DNA from: SZUA-430 sp964547645 | GTDB taxonomy: Bacteria > Pseudomonadota > Alphaproteobacteria > Micropepsales > Micropepsaceae | Reading direction: 5' to 3' | Length of the DNA stretch: 52,441 bases | Assembly: GCA_964547645.1 (NCBI GenBank) | Contig: CAZJOM010000020.1 | Location: 1-52,441, forward strand | Shown here: positions 1 to 9,196 of the stretch, in pieces | Layout: every line of letters begins with the position of its first letter | How positions within the stretch are numbered: position 1 is the first letter of the stretch | Position numbers and translations under genes: made by a program | Notes under the pieces: generated by a model | Databases searched by the model: none | What the model was told of the DNA's origin: nothing | Seen by the model: the letters and a program-made list of their open reading frames with translations, nothing else

Positions 1-75
1 GTTTGCTGCGCGCCTGCGGCGCGCGAGTTCCGCTCTTTGTAGCTTTGTATCTTCGTGCGAGTCCTCTTTCTTCTA
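1..75. repeat. Partial palindromic repeat at the left edge
   Basis: Contains a perfect hairpin GCGCGCC-TGC-GGCGCGC near positions 9-25, followed by a CTTTGTAGCTTTGT word and a TTTCTT run. The right arm of the larger repeat at 20230-20535 also has CTTTGTGGCTTTGT followed by TTTCTTTCTT. This looks like one half of a related element cut by the window edge. It lies directly downstream of the esterase stop codon, so it may also act as a transcript-end hairpin. The relationship is inferred from short words only. Confidence 0.4.
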
Positions 76-1005
76 GTTCCCGAACGCCTGGCGCAGCGCT
101 TTGGCCGCGTCGGTGATGGCGCTTCGGGCGGTGGGTATGACTGCTGACATGTTGAAGAAGCCGTGCACCATGCCGGGGTAGTCGACGTAGACAGCCGCGA
201 CGCCTGCGCGGTTTAGTTTGTCGGCGTAGGCTTTGCCTTCGTCGCGCAAGGGGTCGAAGCCAGCGGTCACGACGTAGGCGCGCGGCAAGCCTGCGAGGTC
301 GGTTGCGGCGAGCGGCGAGAGGCGCCAGTCGTTCGGGTCGGCGCCCGGTGCGTATTGATCGAAGAACCAGGACATCGTCTTCTTTTCTAAGAAATAGCCT
401 TCGGCGAAACTGTTCATCGAACCGGTCTCGGCCTTGAACTGCGTTACCGGGTAGATCAGCAGCTGATAAACGATGCGCGGGCCGCTCTTTTGCTTGGCCA
501 TCAGCGAGACCACAGCTGAGAGATTACCGCCAGCGCTGTCGCCGGCGACGGCGATGCGGTTGGGATCGACTCCGAGCGTCGCGGCGTTCGTTTCCACCCA
601 CTTCACGGCGGCGTAGCAATCGTCGGCGGCTGCGGGAAACTTGTGTTCGGGTGCGAGGCGGTAGTCGACGGCGATCACACGGGCACCGGTTTCGTTCGCA
701 AGTGTCCGGCAGAGCGCGTCGTGGGTGTCGAGGTCGCCGATCACCCAGCCGCCGCCATGGAAGTAAACGAGTCCCGGCAGCACCGCACCGCCGCCGACGG
801 GGGTATACACGCGCAACTTGATCTCGCCGCCAGGGCCCGGCATCGCGATATTGTCAATCTTGCCGATGGCAAGGCCAGGCGGCTCCAGCGTGGAGGCCAT
901 CATGCGGTACATCTCGCGGCCCTGCGCGGGCGGTACCTCCCACAATTTTGGCATGGGATTGGCGGCCATTTGATCCATCAGGCCTTTGACGATTGCGTCG
1001 AGCAT
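73..1005 (-). CDS. Alpha/beta hydrolase, hormone-sensitive-lipase family esterase
   Basis: A 310-residue serine esterase of the HSL (family IV) type that should hydrolyse short- to medium-chain carboxylic esters in the cytoplasm; no signal peptide is visible. The oxyanion-hole motif HGGG is at residues 83-86, the nucleophile is Ser157 in GDSAGG, and Asp251 (GFDPLRDE) and His281 (MVHGFF) complete the triad. The length is normal for the family. It is divergent from the sensor kinase at 1274, separated by 268 bp in which I see no other gene. Family assignment is firm; the natural substrate cannot be read from sequence. Confidence 0.93.
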   Translation of the reverse strand: MLDAIVKGLMDQMAANPMPKLWEVPPAQGREMYRMMASTLEPPGLAIGKIDNIAMPGPGGEIKLRVYTPVGGGAVLPGLVYFHGGGWVIGDLDTHDALCRTLANETGARVIAVDYRLAPEHKFPAAADDCYAAVKWVETNAATLGVDPNRIAVAGDSAGGNLSAVVSLMAKQKSGPRIVYQLLIYPVTQFKAETGSMNSFAEGYFLEKKTMSWFFDQYAPGADPNDWRLSPLAATDLAGLPRAYVVTAGFDPLRDEGKAYADKLNRAGVAAVYVDYPGMVHGFFNMSAVIPTARSAITDAAKALRQAFGN

Positions 1006-1273
1006 GGGTTCGCTTTCGAGTTTCGGGCGGCTCGCATCAAATAGGCGCGCGGGTGCGTGTGCAAGGGTTTCGGATTCAACCCCGGCGGCGCGTTAACACT
1101 TCGCTCGCGGCACCGCTTGCGCAGCGCGGGACAAGCGTAAACGGTTCCTACCCCCTTTAAGACGTGTGCAATGTTTGATTGCCGCTTTCGGCGAGCATCT
1201 CCTTAACGTGATCGCAGCAGCGCTCGTGCGAGAAGAAAGGGGAACAGTTCCAACCGCTTGGACACTCTAACCC

Positions 1274-3334
1274 GTGAGCGCGCTTTCGCCCGCCGGCCGA
1301 TGCCTGGCCCAGCTTTTCCTGGGCCTCGCGTTGCTCATCGTCTCGACGGCCAGCGTGGCAGCTGCCCCAGAGGCGGTGAACGGCGTCCTCGATCTTTCGC
1401 AACACGACTTTTCGAAACAGCCGACGGTGAAGCTTCGCGGCGATTGGAATTTCTATCCGACCCGCTGGGCGAGCGAAATCGACGGAGCTCGGGGCGAGCC
1501 TATGGCCGTCCCGAAGCGGTGGAAAGCCGGCGCGTACAAGGGCTACGGCACTTATGTGCTGAGAGTCGTGCTGCCGGAAGTGCCGCGGGGCGAGCGGCTC
1601 ATGCTGAACACCGGCTATGTCTTCTCCAGTTACCGGCTGAGCGCGAACGACCAGGTCATCGCCGAGAGCGGGACGCCCGCCGCGCGCGCCGAAGACGAAG
1701 TTCCGCGGGTTTACAGTCTGTTGGCGCCATTGCCGGGCGGTTCGCGAACGATCGAACTCAAGCTTGAGGTTTCAAGCCACCTTCGGTCCTGGGGCGGGGT
1801 GTTTGCGACGCCGACTCTGGGGCTCGAGAGTGCCATTACGGCGGATCGCAACTGGCTCTACGCACTCGCCGTGATGTTGGTCGGCGCCATGCTGTTCGGT
1901 GCGGCCTACCATTTCCTGGTGTTCTCTCTCTCGCGTGATGCGCATCCGAGCCTTTGGTTTGCGGTCTTTTCTTCCGTGCTGGCTTTGCGAACGGCGTTGA
2001 TCGAGCCGATCGCACCGCACGCGATTTCTTGGCTTGGGCAGGATTGGATTTGGCGGATCGACTTTGCGGCAACGGTTTTGCTGCTGCCCACATTTTATCA
2101 GTTCTGTTACGCTGCTTTCCCGGCCTTCGTTTCGCGGCGCTTGGTTATGCCGCTCGCCGTGAGTTGCGGCATCGGTGCCGCGGCCAGCATCTTGTTCGGA
2201 TCCGACACTGGCTCGATCGCGGTTCGCGTGATGGAGTATCTTCTGGCTCCACTCGCGTTGATTACCTTGACCGTCGGGATCGTGCACGCGGTCAGGCGCG
2301 GCGCACCCGGCGCGCAGATTGCGATGCTCGGCTGGATTGTCTGTGCGGCGGCGGTGGTTCACGACATTCTGATGGACTTGCAGATTGTATCCGGCATCAA
2401 TCTGGTGACGTTCGGCTTCATCGCGTCCCTACTTTGCTTTTCCGGCATGATTGCGGCGCAGTATCGCGATAGGCTGCGACGGACGGCGACAGACCGCGAC
2501 GAATTGGAAGCGGCGGTTGCGAGCCGTACGCGCGAACTCAGTGACAAGATCGACGAGTTGAAGGTGAGCCAAATCGCGCTTGAACAGGCGCGGCGCGATG
2601 CGGTTACCGCCAATGTCGCGAAATCGCGTTTCCTCGCTACCATGAGCCACGAGTTGCGAACGCCGTTGAACTCTATCTTGGGCTTTTCCGACATCATCCG
2701 CTCTGAAACGCTGGGGCCGGTGGGCGATCAGAGGTACAGGGACTATGCCACGCATATTCACGACAGCGGCACGCATCTGCTCCATCTGATCGGCGACGTG
2801 CTCGACATCTCGCGGATCGAGGCCGGCAAAGTGGAACTACGTCCGGAGCCGCTAGACATACGCGAACTGTGCGAGTCCGCTCTGCGTCATGCGGCGACGC
2901 GCGAACGGCGCGGTGCAGATGTTGTCACGCGCGCTTTCGAGGACGGTCTGCCACTTGTCACCGCGGACCAGCGCGCGGTCACGCAGATGGTGATTAATCT
3001 GGTTTCGAATGCGATGAAGTTCACGCCCGGCGAAGGGCGCATTGTGCTAGCAGCGCGGCTACGCGGCGACGGCGGCGTTTCGGTCGAGGTCGCAGACTCG
3101 GGCGTGGGCATGGATGCGGCCGACATTCCCAAAGCGCTGGCCGTGTTCAGCCAAGTCGATGACAGCCATGCGCGGCGTCACGAGGGGACGGGCCTTGGCC
3201 TGCCGATCGTGAAATCGCTCATCGAACTGCACGGCGGGCAGCTTTCGCTGACCAGCGAAAAGGGCAAGGGCACGACGGTTCGGCTCGACTTCCCGGCAAG
3301 CGCCAGTGTCAGAACAGACGCGGCAGCGGCTTAG
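1274..3334 (+). CDS. Membrane sensor histidine kinase with 7TM-DISM architecture
   Basis: A 686-residue inner-membrane kinase. It starts with a signal-like segment (residues 12-31). A periplasmic beta-rich region (about 35-185) resembles the 7TMR-DISM extracellular domain, and about seven hydrophobic helices follow (193-395). A coiled coil (405-445) then leads to HisKA with phospho-accepting His459 in MSHELRTPLN. The HATPase domain has an N box (NLVSNAMKFT), DSGVGM and GTGLGL. No receiver domain is attached and no response regulator is adjacent, so the partner is unknown. The GTG start gives a complete signal segment but has no strong Shine-Dalgarno. Its stop codon shares TTAG (3331-3334) with the stop of the convergent ligase gene. 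Confidence 0.9.
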   Translation: MSALSPAGRCLAQLFLGLALLIVSTASVAAAPEAVNGVLDLSQHDFSKQPTVKLRGDWNFYPTRWASEIDGARGEPMAVPKRWKAGAYKGYGTYVLRVVLPEVPRGERLMLNTGYVFSSYRLSANDQVIAESGTPAARAEDEVPRVYSLLAPLPGGSRTIELKLEVSSHLRSWGGVFATPTLGLESAITADRNWLYALAVMLVGAMLFGAAYHFLVFSLSRDAHPSLWFAVFSSVLALRTALIEPIAPHAISWLGQDWIWRIDFAATVLLLPTFYQFCYAAFPAFVSRRLVMPLAVSCGIGAAASILFGSDTGSIAVRVMEYLLAPLALITLTVGIVHAVRRGAPGAQIAMLGWIVCAAAVVHDILMDLQIVSGINLVTFGFIASLLCFSGMIAAQYRDRLRRTATDRDELEAAVASRTRELSDKIDELKVSQIALEQARRDAVTANVAKSRFLATMSHELRTPLNSILGFSDIIRSETLGPVGDQRYRDYATHIHDSGTHLLHLIGDVLDISRIEAGKVELRPEPLDIRELCESALRHAATRERRGADVVTRAFEDGLPLVTADQRAVTQMVINLVSNAMKFTPGEGRIVLAARLRGDGGVSVEVADSGVGMDAADIPKALAVFSQVDDSHARRHEGTGLGLPIVKSLIELHGGQLSLTSEKGKGTTVRLDFPASASVRTDAAAA

Positions 3335-5187
3335 ACCACGATCACATCCGCCGGCGGCGCCTTCGCGTAGAGCGCTTCGACCAGTTTGGCGCGGCGATCG
3401 AGGGTGGCGCGCTGGTTGACGTAACCCTTGTCGGTGATCTCATGGCCATCGATGGAGGGCGGTTCGCTCATCAACATGAGGCGCATGACCTTGCCGGAGG
3501 AACCGCCTGCGGCCTTGTTGTGCTTGCGCAGGCCATCGCGGACGAAATCGATAACTGCGGTCGAGCGTAGAATTTCGTCGGGGGTTTTGAGGTTCGGGTC
3601 GGCGCAGATTTCGCGGGCGGCAGCCATGTTCGGCCAGGCAAGGATGGCGACGAATTCCTTGTCGAGGCCGGCGACCACGCAGTCCTGAATCAACGGCGAG
3701 GCGGCGGCAATGACTTCGGCGCGAAGTGTGCCGACGGAGACCCAGGTGCCGGAGGAGAGTTTGAAATCCTCGGTCACGCGGCCGTCGAAGGTGAGGCCCT
3801 TCGCGGGCTCATACGGATCGACGAACTTGGCAGCGTCGCCGAGCTTGTAAAAGCCTTCTTCGTCAAAGGCGGCCTCGGTGAGGTCGGGGCGATTGAGGTA
3901 GCCTGGGGTGACGGTCGGACCCTTCACGCGGACTTCGAGCTTTTGGCCGTTGGGCACAAGCTTCAGCGTGACGCCGGGGAGTGGCAGGCCGATCAAGCCC
4001 ACGCGTTCGGTCAACCAGTGGACGACCGTGATGCCTTGCGTTTCGGTCGCGCCATACATCGTGGTGAGCCCGAGGCGGTGGCCGGTCGACTTGATGGCGA
4101 GCGCCTGCATGCGGTCGTAGAGGTCGTCGGAGAGCGTAGCGCCGCCGTAGCCCATGTATTTGAGTTTCGCGAAGAACTTGTCGCGGAGTTTGTCGTCACG
4201 CTCCATCGCGTCGGCAAGCATCGTGAAGGCGATCGGGGCGGAGCCGAACACCAGCGGCGATATCTCGCGCAGGTTGCGAATCGTCTCGTCGAACATGCCG
4301 GGGATCGGCTTGCCGTTGTCGAGATAGATCGTCCCGCCCGCATTTAAGTTGCCGTTGAAGCCGATGTTGCCGGCGGAGATGTGGTTCCACGGCATCCACT
4401 CCAAACTCTCAGGGATCTCGTCCGGATTTGGCGGTTCGGCGCGGAGGGATTCCTGCCCCGCAATGACGGCGCACATCATGCCATGGGTTTGGATCACGCC
4501 TTTCGGCATGCCAGTGGAGCCGGAGGTGAAAAGATATTTCGCGACGGTGGCATGGTCGATCTTGTCCATCGAGGCGCGAACCGCGGGACCTGCGTTCGTA
4601 TCGAGCAGGCTCTCGTAAGATGTCGAGGGGAGATCGGGGGCCGGGATCACGGTTACGACTTCGACGCCCGCGAGATCGAGCGCTTTGATCGCCTTCGCGT
4701 AGAGCGGGCCGTTGTCGACAAAGATCATCTTCGGCTTCGTGAGTGCGGCGACGTGGCGGAGCTTGCCGTGATCCTGGCTGAACAGTGAATAGGCCACGGA
4801 GACGGGCGCGACCGGCACGCGCGCCTTCATCGCACCTAGCATCATCACGGCGTGTTCGATCGAGTTGCCGGAGAGGATGACAAGCGGCGCGTCGGGGCCG
4901 AGCTTGCGGTCGAGGAGCGCTTGGGCGATCGCGCTCGCGCGCTGGTTCGCTTCGCCGTAGGTGATATAGCGCCAGGGGCCTTGCGGCGTGCGCTGCGCCA
5001 AGAGATTGCGTGTCGGATGCTGGTTCGCGCGCTCTTCGAACAGGTGCGCGATCGAGCGATGCTGGGGCCCGAGATCGTAGAGCGAGCGAATGATGTACGT
5101 GCCGTCGCCTCGGCGCTGCGAGTAGATCTTCGGCGGCAGCATCGGCAGGGGTTTGAACGGCGGCAGGGTCTTGGCCGTCGCGGTCAT
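3331..5187 (-). CDS. Feruloyl-CoA synthase-like AMP-dependent CoA ligase
   Basis: A 618-residue adenylate-forming enzyme. The P-loop-like motif TSGSTGMPKG and the acyl-binding region YGATETQG are clear, as is the C-terminal hinge GRVTEDFKLSSG. The N-terminal region (GNSIEHAVMMLGAM, APVSVAYSL) matches the feruloyl-CoA synthase subgroup rather than ordinary fatty-acid ligases. The likely reaction is activation of a hydroxycinnamate or other aromatic acid to its CoA thioester. No enoyl-CoA hydratase/aldolase for ferulate breakdown is adjacent, so the substrate is uncertain. The reading frame is open up to 5619, but ATG at 5187 has a good GAGGAACG ribosome site and matches the family start. Confidence 0.87.
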   Translation of the reverse strand: MTATAKTLPPFKPLPMLPPKIYSQRRGDGTYIIRSLYDLGPQHRSIAHLFEERANQHPTRNLLAQRTPQGPWRYITYGEANQRASAIAQALLDRKLGPDAPLVILSGNSIEHAVMMLGAMKARVPVAPVSVAYSLFSQDHGKLRHVAALTKPKMIFVDNGPLYAKAIKALDLAGVEVVTVIPAPDLPSTSYESLLDTNAGPAVRASMDKIDHATVAKYLFTSGSTGMPKGVIQTHGMMCAVIAGQESLRAEPPNPDEIPESLEWMPWNHISAGNIGFNGNLNAGGTIYLDNGKPIPGMFDETIRNLREISPLVFGSAPIAFTMLADAMERDDKLRDKFFAKLKYMGYGGATLSDDLYDRMQALAIKSTGHRLGLTTMYGATETQGITVVHWLTERVGLIGLPLPGVTLKLVPNGQKLEVRVKGPTVTPGYLNRPDLTEAAFDEEGFYKLGDAAKFVDPYEPAKGLTFDGRVTEDFKLSSGTWVSVGTLRAEVIAAASPLIQDCVVAGLDKEFVAILAWPNMAAAREICADPNLKTPDEILRSTAVIDFVRDGLRKHNKAAGGSSGKVMRLMLMSEPPSIDGHEITDKGYVNQRATLDRRAKLVEALYAKAPPADVIVV

Positions 5188-5261
5188 GGGGCGTTCCTCG
5201 TTTTTTTCCAATGGCGTTACGCGGGAATATTGCACAGCCAAGCGGCGGTTGTCGCGCGCCG

Positions 5262-6623
5262 TCAGACGACCGCGCGCATGGCGTCGGGGGCTTCGGCAAT
5301 AGCGGCGGCCACGACTTTGAGGCCGCGCTCCAGGGTAGCGATGTCGGCGGGGGCGCCGATGCAGAGGCGAAGGCCCGAGATCTGTCTTGCGTCGACGATA
5401 GGGGCGGCCGGCGGGGTGACGGCGACGCCACCGCGCATGGCGGCGCCGGCGACGCGTTCGGCTTTGAGTTCGTTCATCGGCAGCCAGATGTGTGGGGCGG
5501 TTTTGACACGCGGCTTTTCGATCGCCTTGCCAAGGAGGCGGATGGCGAGCTCCGTTCGCGCCGCGACGTCGCGTTTGATACCGGCTGCGATCGTCTCTGC
5601 GGTGCCGTCTTCGATCCATTGCGTGCCGATCAACGCGCCGAAGCTTGCCGGTGCGTAGGAAAAGGCACGCACGGTGGCGACCAGGCGCTCGAACAAGACC
5701 TCGTCGGGCGCTTGCAAGTAACCGCAGCGCAGACCGGGCGCCAGGAGCTTCGACAGCGTGGAGATATAGAATGTACGCTCGGGCGCGAGCGTTGCGATGG
5801 CCGGCACTTCGCCGCGCGCGAACGGGCCGTAGACATCGTCTTCGACGATCAAGAGATCGCGCTTGCGAGCGATCGCCGCGATCTCACTACGCCGCTTCAA
5901 GCCCATCAAGCGACCAGTCGGATTCTGAAGCGTCGGGATCGTGTAGAGTACGCGCGCGCCAGCCGCTGCGGCGCGGTCTAGCACATCGGGGGTTAGGCCT
6001 TGGTCGTCCATCTTCAGGCCCTGCAAGCGCAGCCCGAGTTGGTCGGCCAGCGCCTTCATGCCGAAGAACGTCGCGCATTCGGTCAGCACCGTGTCGCCCG
6101 GCTTGCACAGCGAGGCGAAGGTCAGTGTCAGCGCGTGTTGACCGCCTTCGCAGACGAGTAGTCGCCGCCAATCGGCTTGGGCGAAGTCCGCCGCCGCGGC
6201 GAGCCATTTTGCGCCGGCTTGGCGGTGAGCGGTCATGCCGGCCGGCGGCGGATAGCCCAGGTGGTCGGCGAGGTCGGCGCGGCGGCGTAACATCAGCAGC
6301 GTATCGCCAAGGCGCGCCGTCGCTGCCGCGAACGGCATGACATTGCGACCGAGGTCGATGAGGCCGGCGTCGGGCGCCGCGTTCGCCGGCCCTGCGACGA
6401 AGCTGCCGCGCCCCACAGTGGCGGTGAGGAGGCCTCGGCGGCGCGCTTCAGCATAGGCCTTTGTCACCGTGCCAACGCCGATCTTAAGGCGGTAGGCGAG
6501 ATCGCGCTGCGGCGGCAACTGCGCGCCGGGCGCCAACGCGCCGGACGCGACGTCGCGCGTCAGCGCCTCCAGCAACTGGTCGTGCAGTGGCTTTGTGCTT
6601 GAGCGAAGTGACGGTTGCCACAT
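5262..6623 (-). CDS. MocR-type (GntR/aminotransferase fusion) transcriptional regulator
   Basis: A 453-residue fusion. Residues 10-75 form a GntR winged helix (LPPQRDLAYRLKIGVGTVTKAY). The rest is a fold-type I aminotransferase domain that binds PLP as an effector or cofactor: Asn234 in QNPTG, Asp262/Asp263 in EDDVYG, and the Schiff-base Lys292 in STLSK are all present. MocR proteins normally sense PLP or an amino compound and control a divergent neighbour. Here the neighbour is the PhzF-LysE pair, with inverted repeats in the 97-bp gap. Alternatively it could be a free aminotransferase, but the winged helix argues against that. Confidence 0.93.
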   Translation of the reverse strand: MWQPSLRSSTKPLHDQLLEALTRDVASGALAPGAQLPPQRDLAYRLKIGVGTVTKAYAEARRRGLLTATVGRGSFVAGPANAAPDAGLIDLGRNVMPFAAATARLGDTLLMLRRRADLADHLGYPPPAGMTAHRQAGAKWLAAAADFAQADWRRLLVCEGGQHALTLTFASLCKPGDTVLTECATFFGMKALADQLGLRLQGLKMDDQGLTPDVLDRAAAAGARVLYTIPTLQNPTGRLMGLKRRSEIAAIARKRDLLIVEDDVYGPFARGEVPAIATLAPERTFYISTLSKLLAPGLRCGYLQAPDEVLFERLVATVRAFSYAPASFGALIGTQWIEDGTAETIAAGIKRDVAARTELAIRLLGKAIEKPRVKTAPHIWLPMNELKAERVAGAAMRGGVAVTPPAAPIVDARQISGLRLCIGAPADIATLERGLKVVAAAIAEAPDAMRAVV

Positions 6624-6639
6624 GAGAGCTGCCTCGAAC

Positions 6640-6691
6640 TTGTCCTATGAGACAATATACGAATTGACTATCAATTGTCACGTTACAATAT
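6640..6691. promoter_or_regulatory. Divergent promoter/operator region of MocR and PhzF genes
   Basis: Three inverted repeats lie within 50 bp: TTGTC-N6-GACAA (6640-6655), AATTG-N5-CAATT (6662-6676) and ATTGT-N6-ACAAT (6674-6689). The first and third have the same spacing and related arms. On the minus strand GTGACA-N16-TATATT is a plausible sigma-70 promoter for the MocR gene, and the first palindrome covers its start region. This is the expected geometry for MocR autoregulation and control of the divergent operon. The binding role is inferred. Confidence 0.6.
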
Positions 6692-6720
6692 CTGAGGCGA
6701 TCCTTTGTGGAACACTCGTC

Positions 6721-7614
6721 ATGAAACGCCTCGCCTTCGAAACCGTAGACGTGTTCGCCGAGCAGCGGTTCGGCGGCAATCCGTTGGCCGTCGTCACCGA
6801 CGCGCGCGGACTTTCGGATGCCGACATGCAGGCTGTGGCCCGGGAGTTCAATTACTCGGAGTCAACATTCGTGCTGCCGCCTCAGAATTCGGCGAACACC
6901 GCGCGTGTGCGAATCTTCACGCCAATGAACGAGCTGCCGTTTGCAGGGCACCCGAACGTCGGCACTGCGTTTGTGCTCGGGCGACTCGCTTCGATCTTCG
7001 GGCGCACCACCGACGACGCGATGCGGTTCGAGGAAGGTGCGGGGATCGTTGAGGTATCGCTGGTGCGCCGTAGCGGTGAGGTCGCGGGAGCGCGCATTCG
7101 CGCGCCGCGTACACTTGAACTCGGCGAGGAAATCGAGCCGTCGGTGATCGCCTCGTGTGCATCATTTAATGCAGAGGAAGTCGCAGTCGAACGGCATGCG
7201 CCGGTAATCGCCAGCGTCGGGTTGCCGTTCGCGATCGCGGAGCTTCGTTCGCTCGATGCGCTTGGGCGCGCGATGCCGGATGTGGCGGCCTTTCGCGCGG
7301 CGGAGCGACTGCATCACCACGAAGACGATCGTTTTTCTTTGTTTCTCTATGTTCGGACGAGCGAGGGCCGGGTCCGGGCGCGGATGTTCGCGCCGCTGGG
7401 CCAAGTGCCGGAGGACCCGGCGACGGGAAGCGCATCGGCCGCGCTCGCGGCACTGTTGGCTCGGCTTGGGAATGCCGAGGCGGCGTTTCAAGTGACGGTC
7501 GAACAAGGAGTCGAGATGGGACGGCCGAGCGTGATCGAAGCCTCCGTCGAGGGCGGGCGCATTTTCGTGGCGGGGGCGTGCGTGCCGGTGATGCATGGGA
7601 TGTTGATGCTATGA
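6721..7614 (+). CDS. PhzF family isomerase/epimerase
   Basis: A 297-residue protein with the duplicated diaminopimelate-epimerase-like fold. Visible landmarks are GGNPLAVV near the N terminus, the catalytic-type Glu47 in NYSEST, PFAGHPNVGTAF, and the C-terminal signature DPATGSASAALAALL. PhzF proteins isomerise small hydrophobic or amino-acid-like compounds; no phenazine genes are nearby, so phenazine synthesis is not implied. The start at 6721 fits the family. The stop overlaps the LysE start by ATGA (7611-7614), which indicates translational coupling. It is probably under control of the divergent MocR. Confidence 0.9.
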   Translation: MKRLAFETVDVFAEQRFGGNPLAVVTDARGLSDADMQAVAREFNYSESTFVLPPQNSANTARVRIFTPMNELPFAGHPNVGTAFVLGRLASIFGRTTDDAMRFEEGAGIVEVSLVRRSGEVAGARIRAPRTLELGEEIEPSVIASCASFNAEEVAVERHAPVIASVGLPFAIAELRSLDALGRAMPDVAAFRAAERLHHHEDDRFSLFLYVRTSEGRVRARMFAPLGQVPEDPATGSASAALAALLARLGNAEAAFQVTVEQGVEMGRPSVIEASVEGGRIFVAGACVPVMHGMLML

Positions 7615-8225
7615 GCGAGACGATGCTGTTGGCGCTGGCCGCGTTTTGCTTCGTGTCGTCGATCACGCCGGGGCCGAACAACATGATGCTGCTCGCGTCG
7701 GGCGCGAACTTCGGGTTCCGGCGGACGCTGCCGCATATGCTGGGCGTTTCGCTCGGGTTTGCGGCGATGGTGTTTGCGGTCGGGATGGGGCTTGGCAGTT
7801 TGTTTACGGCTTACCCGCCGCTCTACGACGCGCTGCGGGTTGTCGCGATCGTCTACATGCTTTGGCTGGCGTGGCGGATTGCGACGGCGAGCGGGCTCGG
7901 CGAGAACGGAGGCGCTGCACGGCCGATGACCTTCCTTGAGGCGGTAGCCTTTCAGTGGATCAATCCGAAGGCGTGGGCAATGGCTCTCGGTGCGACCGCT
8001 GCGTTCGTGACGCCGGACGCCTTCGTCGCGGGCGTTGTGATCGTCACTGGCGTGTTCGCGTCGATCAACCTGCCCTGCATCGCGTCGTGGGCCGGGTTCG
8101 GCGTGGTGCTGCGCCGCTTCCTCGACCGGCCGTGGGCGCTGCGCGCGTTCAACGTGACAATGGCAGTGCTGCTGGTCGCGTCGCTTTATCCAATGCTTGA
8201 AGGGTTCGGCTATCCCGGCAATTGA
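7611..8225 (+). CDS. LysE/RhtB family amino-acid exporter
   Basis: A 204-residue inner-membrane protein with about six hydrophobic segments. The N-terminal family motif SSITPGPNNMMLLASG and the internal QWINPKAWAMALG are characteristic of the RhtB branch. It should export an amino acid or a related metabolite. It is coupled to the PhzF gene by a 4-bp overlap and follows a divergent MocR, so the trio looks like a sense-convert-export module for one amino compound. The substrate is not visible from sequence. Confidence 0.92.
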   Translation: MSETMLLALAAFCFVSSITPGPNNMMLLASGANFGFRRTLPHMLGVSLGFAAMVFAVGMGLGSLFTAYPPLYDALRVVAIVYMLWLAWRIATASGLGENGGAARPMTFLEAVAFQWINPKAWAMALGATAAFVTPDAFVAGVVIVTGVFASINLPCIASWAGFGVVLRRFLDRPWALRAFNVTMAVLLVASLYPMLEGFGYPGN

Positions 8226-8237
8226 GTCACCTAACGC

Positions 8238-9113
8238 CTAACGGTTGAATTCATAGAGCGCGGCGCGGGCTTGCCAACGGCTTTGGAAGAATGTGCCGAA
8301 GGCGGCGGCCTCGTCCGGGACGCCGAATGCGCGTGAGAACACGCCGCCACCCGATGCCGCCCATGTGCCTTCGGCGGTTTGATGATGATGACCGAAGTAC
8401 GTGAACACTGTGAAGTAACGTGCGCTTTCGCCGGTCGAGGCAACAGTCATGAAACCCGGCTGCGGCGATTTTCGCCTCTGGGGTTCACCGGTCACGGAAA
8501 TCGTTGCCTCAACCGTCTCGGTGCCATGTTTCAAACGTACACGCCATATGCCGGACTTCGCCTCATCGACGTCAATGGGTACGAATTCAGCCATCGGGTC
8601 CGATTTTGCAATGCCGGCGCGATCGACGTCTTTGTCGGCGTACCAGCTCGCCAGCTGTAGCCACTCCGATTTCCCTTGCATGCGCGGGTCCGCCTCGCCG
8701 ACGCGCTCGGCGTGCACCCACCAAAACGCCATCGGCGATGCCTTCTGCGAAATCACGCGAACGCCATCGACATCGTAGTTTTCGATGAGCATGAAGCAGA
8801 GGCTGCCCACGAAGTGATTGCCGTAGCGGGGCGTGTTCGCGAGCAGCGCTGCGAGGCCTGGATCGTCTTTCGCCAACGCGCTTGCGTTGAGAAGTCGATA
8901 GCTCGCGGGAATCTTCATCTTGATGTCCGCGGGATCAATCAAATGATCGCGGCAGATCTCGGCGCGTACGCCTGACTGCTCGGCGATGCTGATGGCGCCG
9001 GGGGCCAACGTGCCGTATGTCACTGCTTGTTCTGCGGCTATGGCTGTCGCGAGCACCGTCAACGCCGCTATGAATGATGTTAGCTCGGCCAAAATAGGCA
9101 CTCCGAGTGTCAT
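8238..9113 (-). CDS. Exported protein of unknown function
   Basis: A 291-residue protein I do not recognise. Residues 1-26 form a signal-like hydrophobic segment ending in AIAAEQA. The body is rich in aromatics and Trp, with no enzyme motif I can name; a HHHQTAEG stretch lies towards the C terminus. The frame stays open to 9170, but ATG at 9113 directly precedes the signal segment. It converges on the LysE gene with 12 bp between stops. It is probably periplasmic. Structure prediction would be the best handle on it. Confidence 0.75.
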   Translation of the reverse strand: MTLGVPILAELTSFIAALTVLATAIAAEQAVTYGTLAPGAISIAEQSGVRAEICRDHLIDPADIKMKIPASYRLLNASALAKDDPGLAALLANTPRYGNHFVGSLCFMLIENYDVDGVRVISQKASPMAFWWVHAERVGEADPRMQGKSEWLQLASWYADKDVDRAGIAKSDPMAEFVPIDVDEAKSGIWRVRLKHGTETVEATISVTGEPQRRKSPQPGFMTVASTGESARYFTVFTYFGHHHQTAEGTWAASGGGVFSRAFGVPDEAAAFGTFFQSRWQARAALYEFNR

Positions 9114-9196
9114 GCGATTTTCAAAATATTGCACAAGTGCGGCGCAGTTGTCGCGGTCGTCCGCGACCATTCTTTCACCGCACCCTCACGGCAGGT

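Noticed and set aside
5188..5619. 144-residue N-terminal extension of the feruloyl-CoA synthase-like gene
   Set aside because: Would overlap the MocR gene; the extension is Arg-rich shadow sequence and the internal ATG has a good ribosome site.
6721..7614. Phenazine biosynthesis
   Set aside because: Only a PhzF-fold protein is present; no other phz genes, and most PhzF-fold proteins are not in phenazine pathways.
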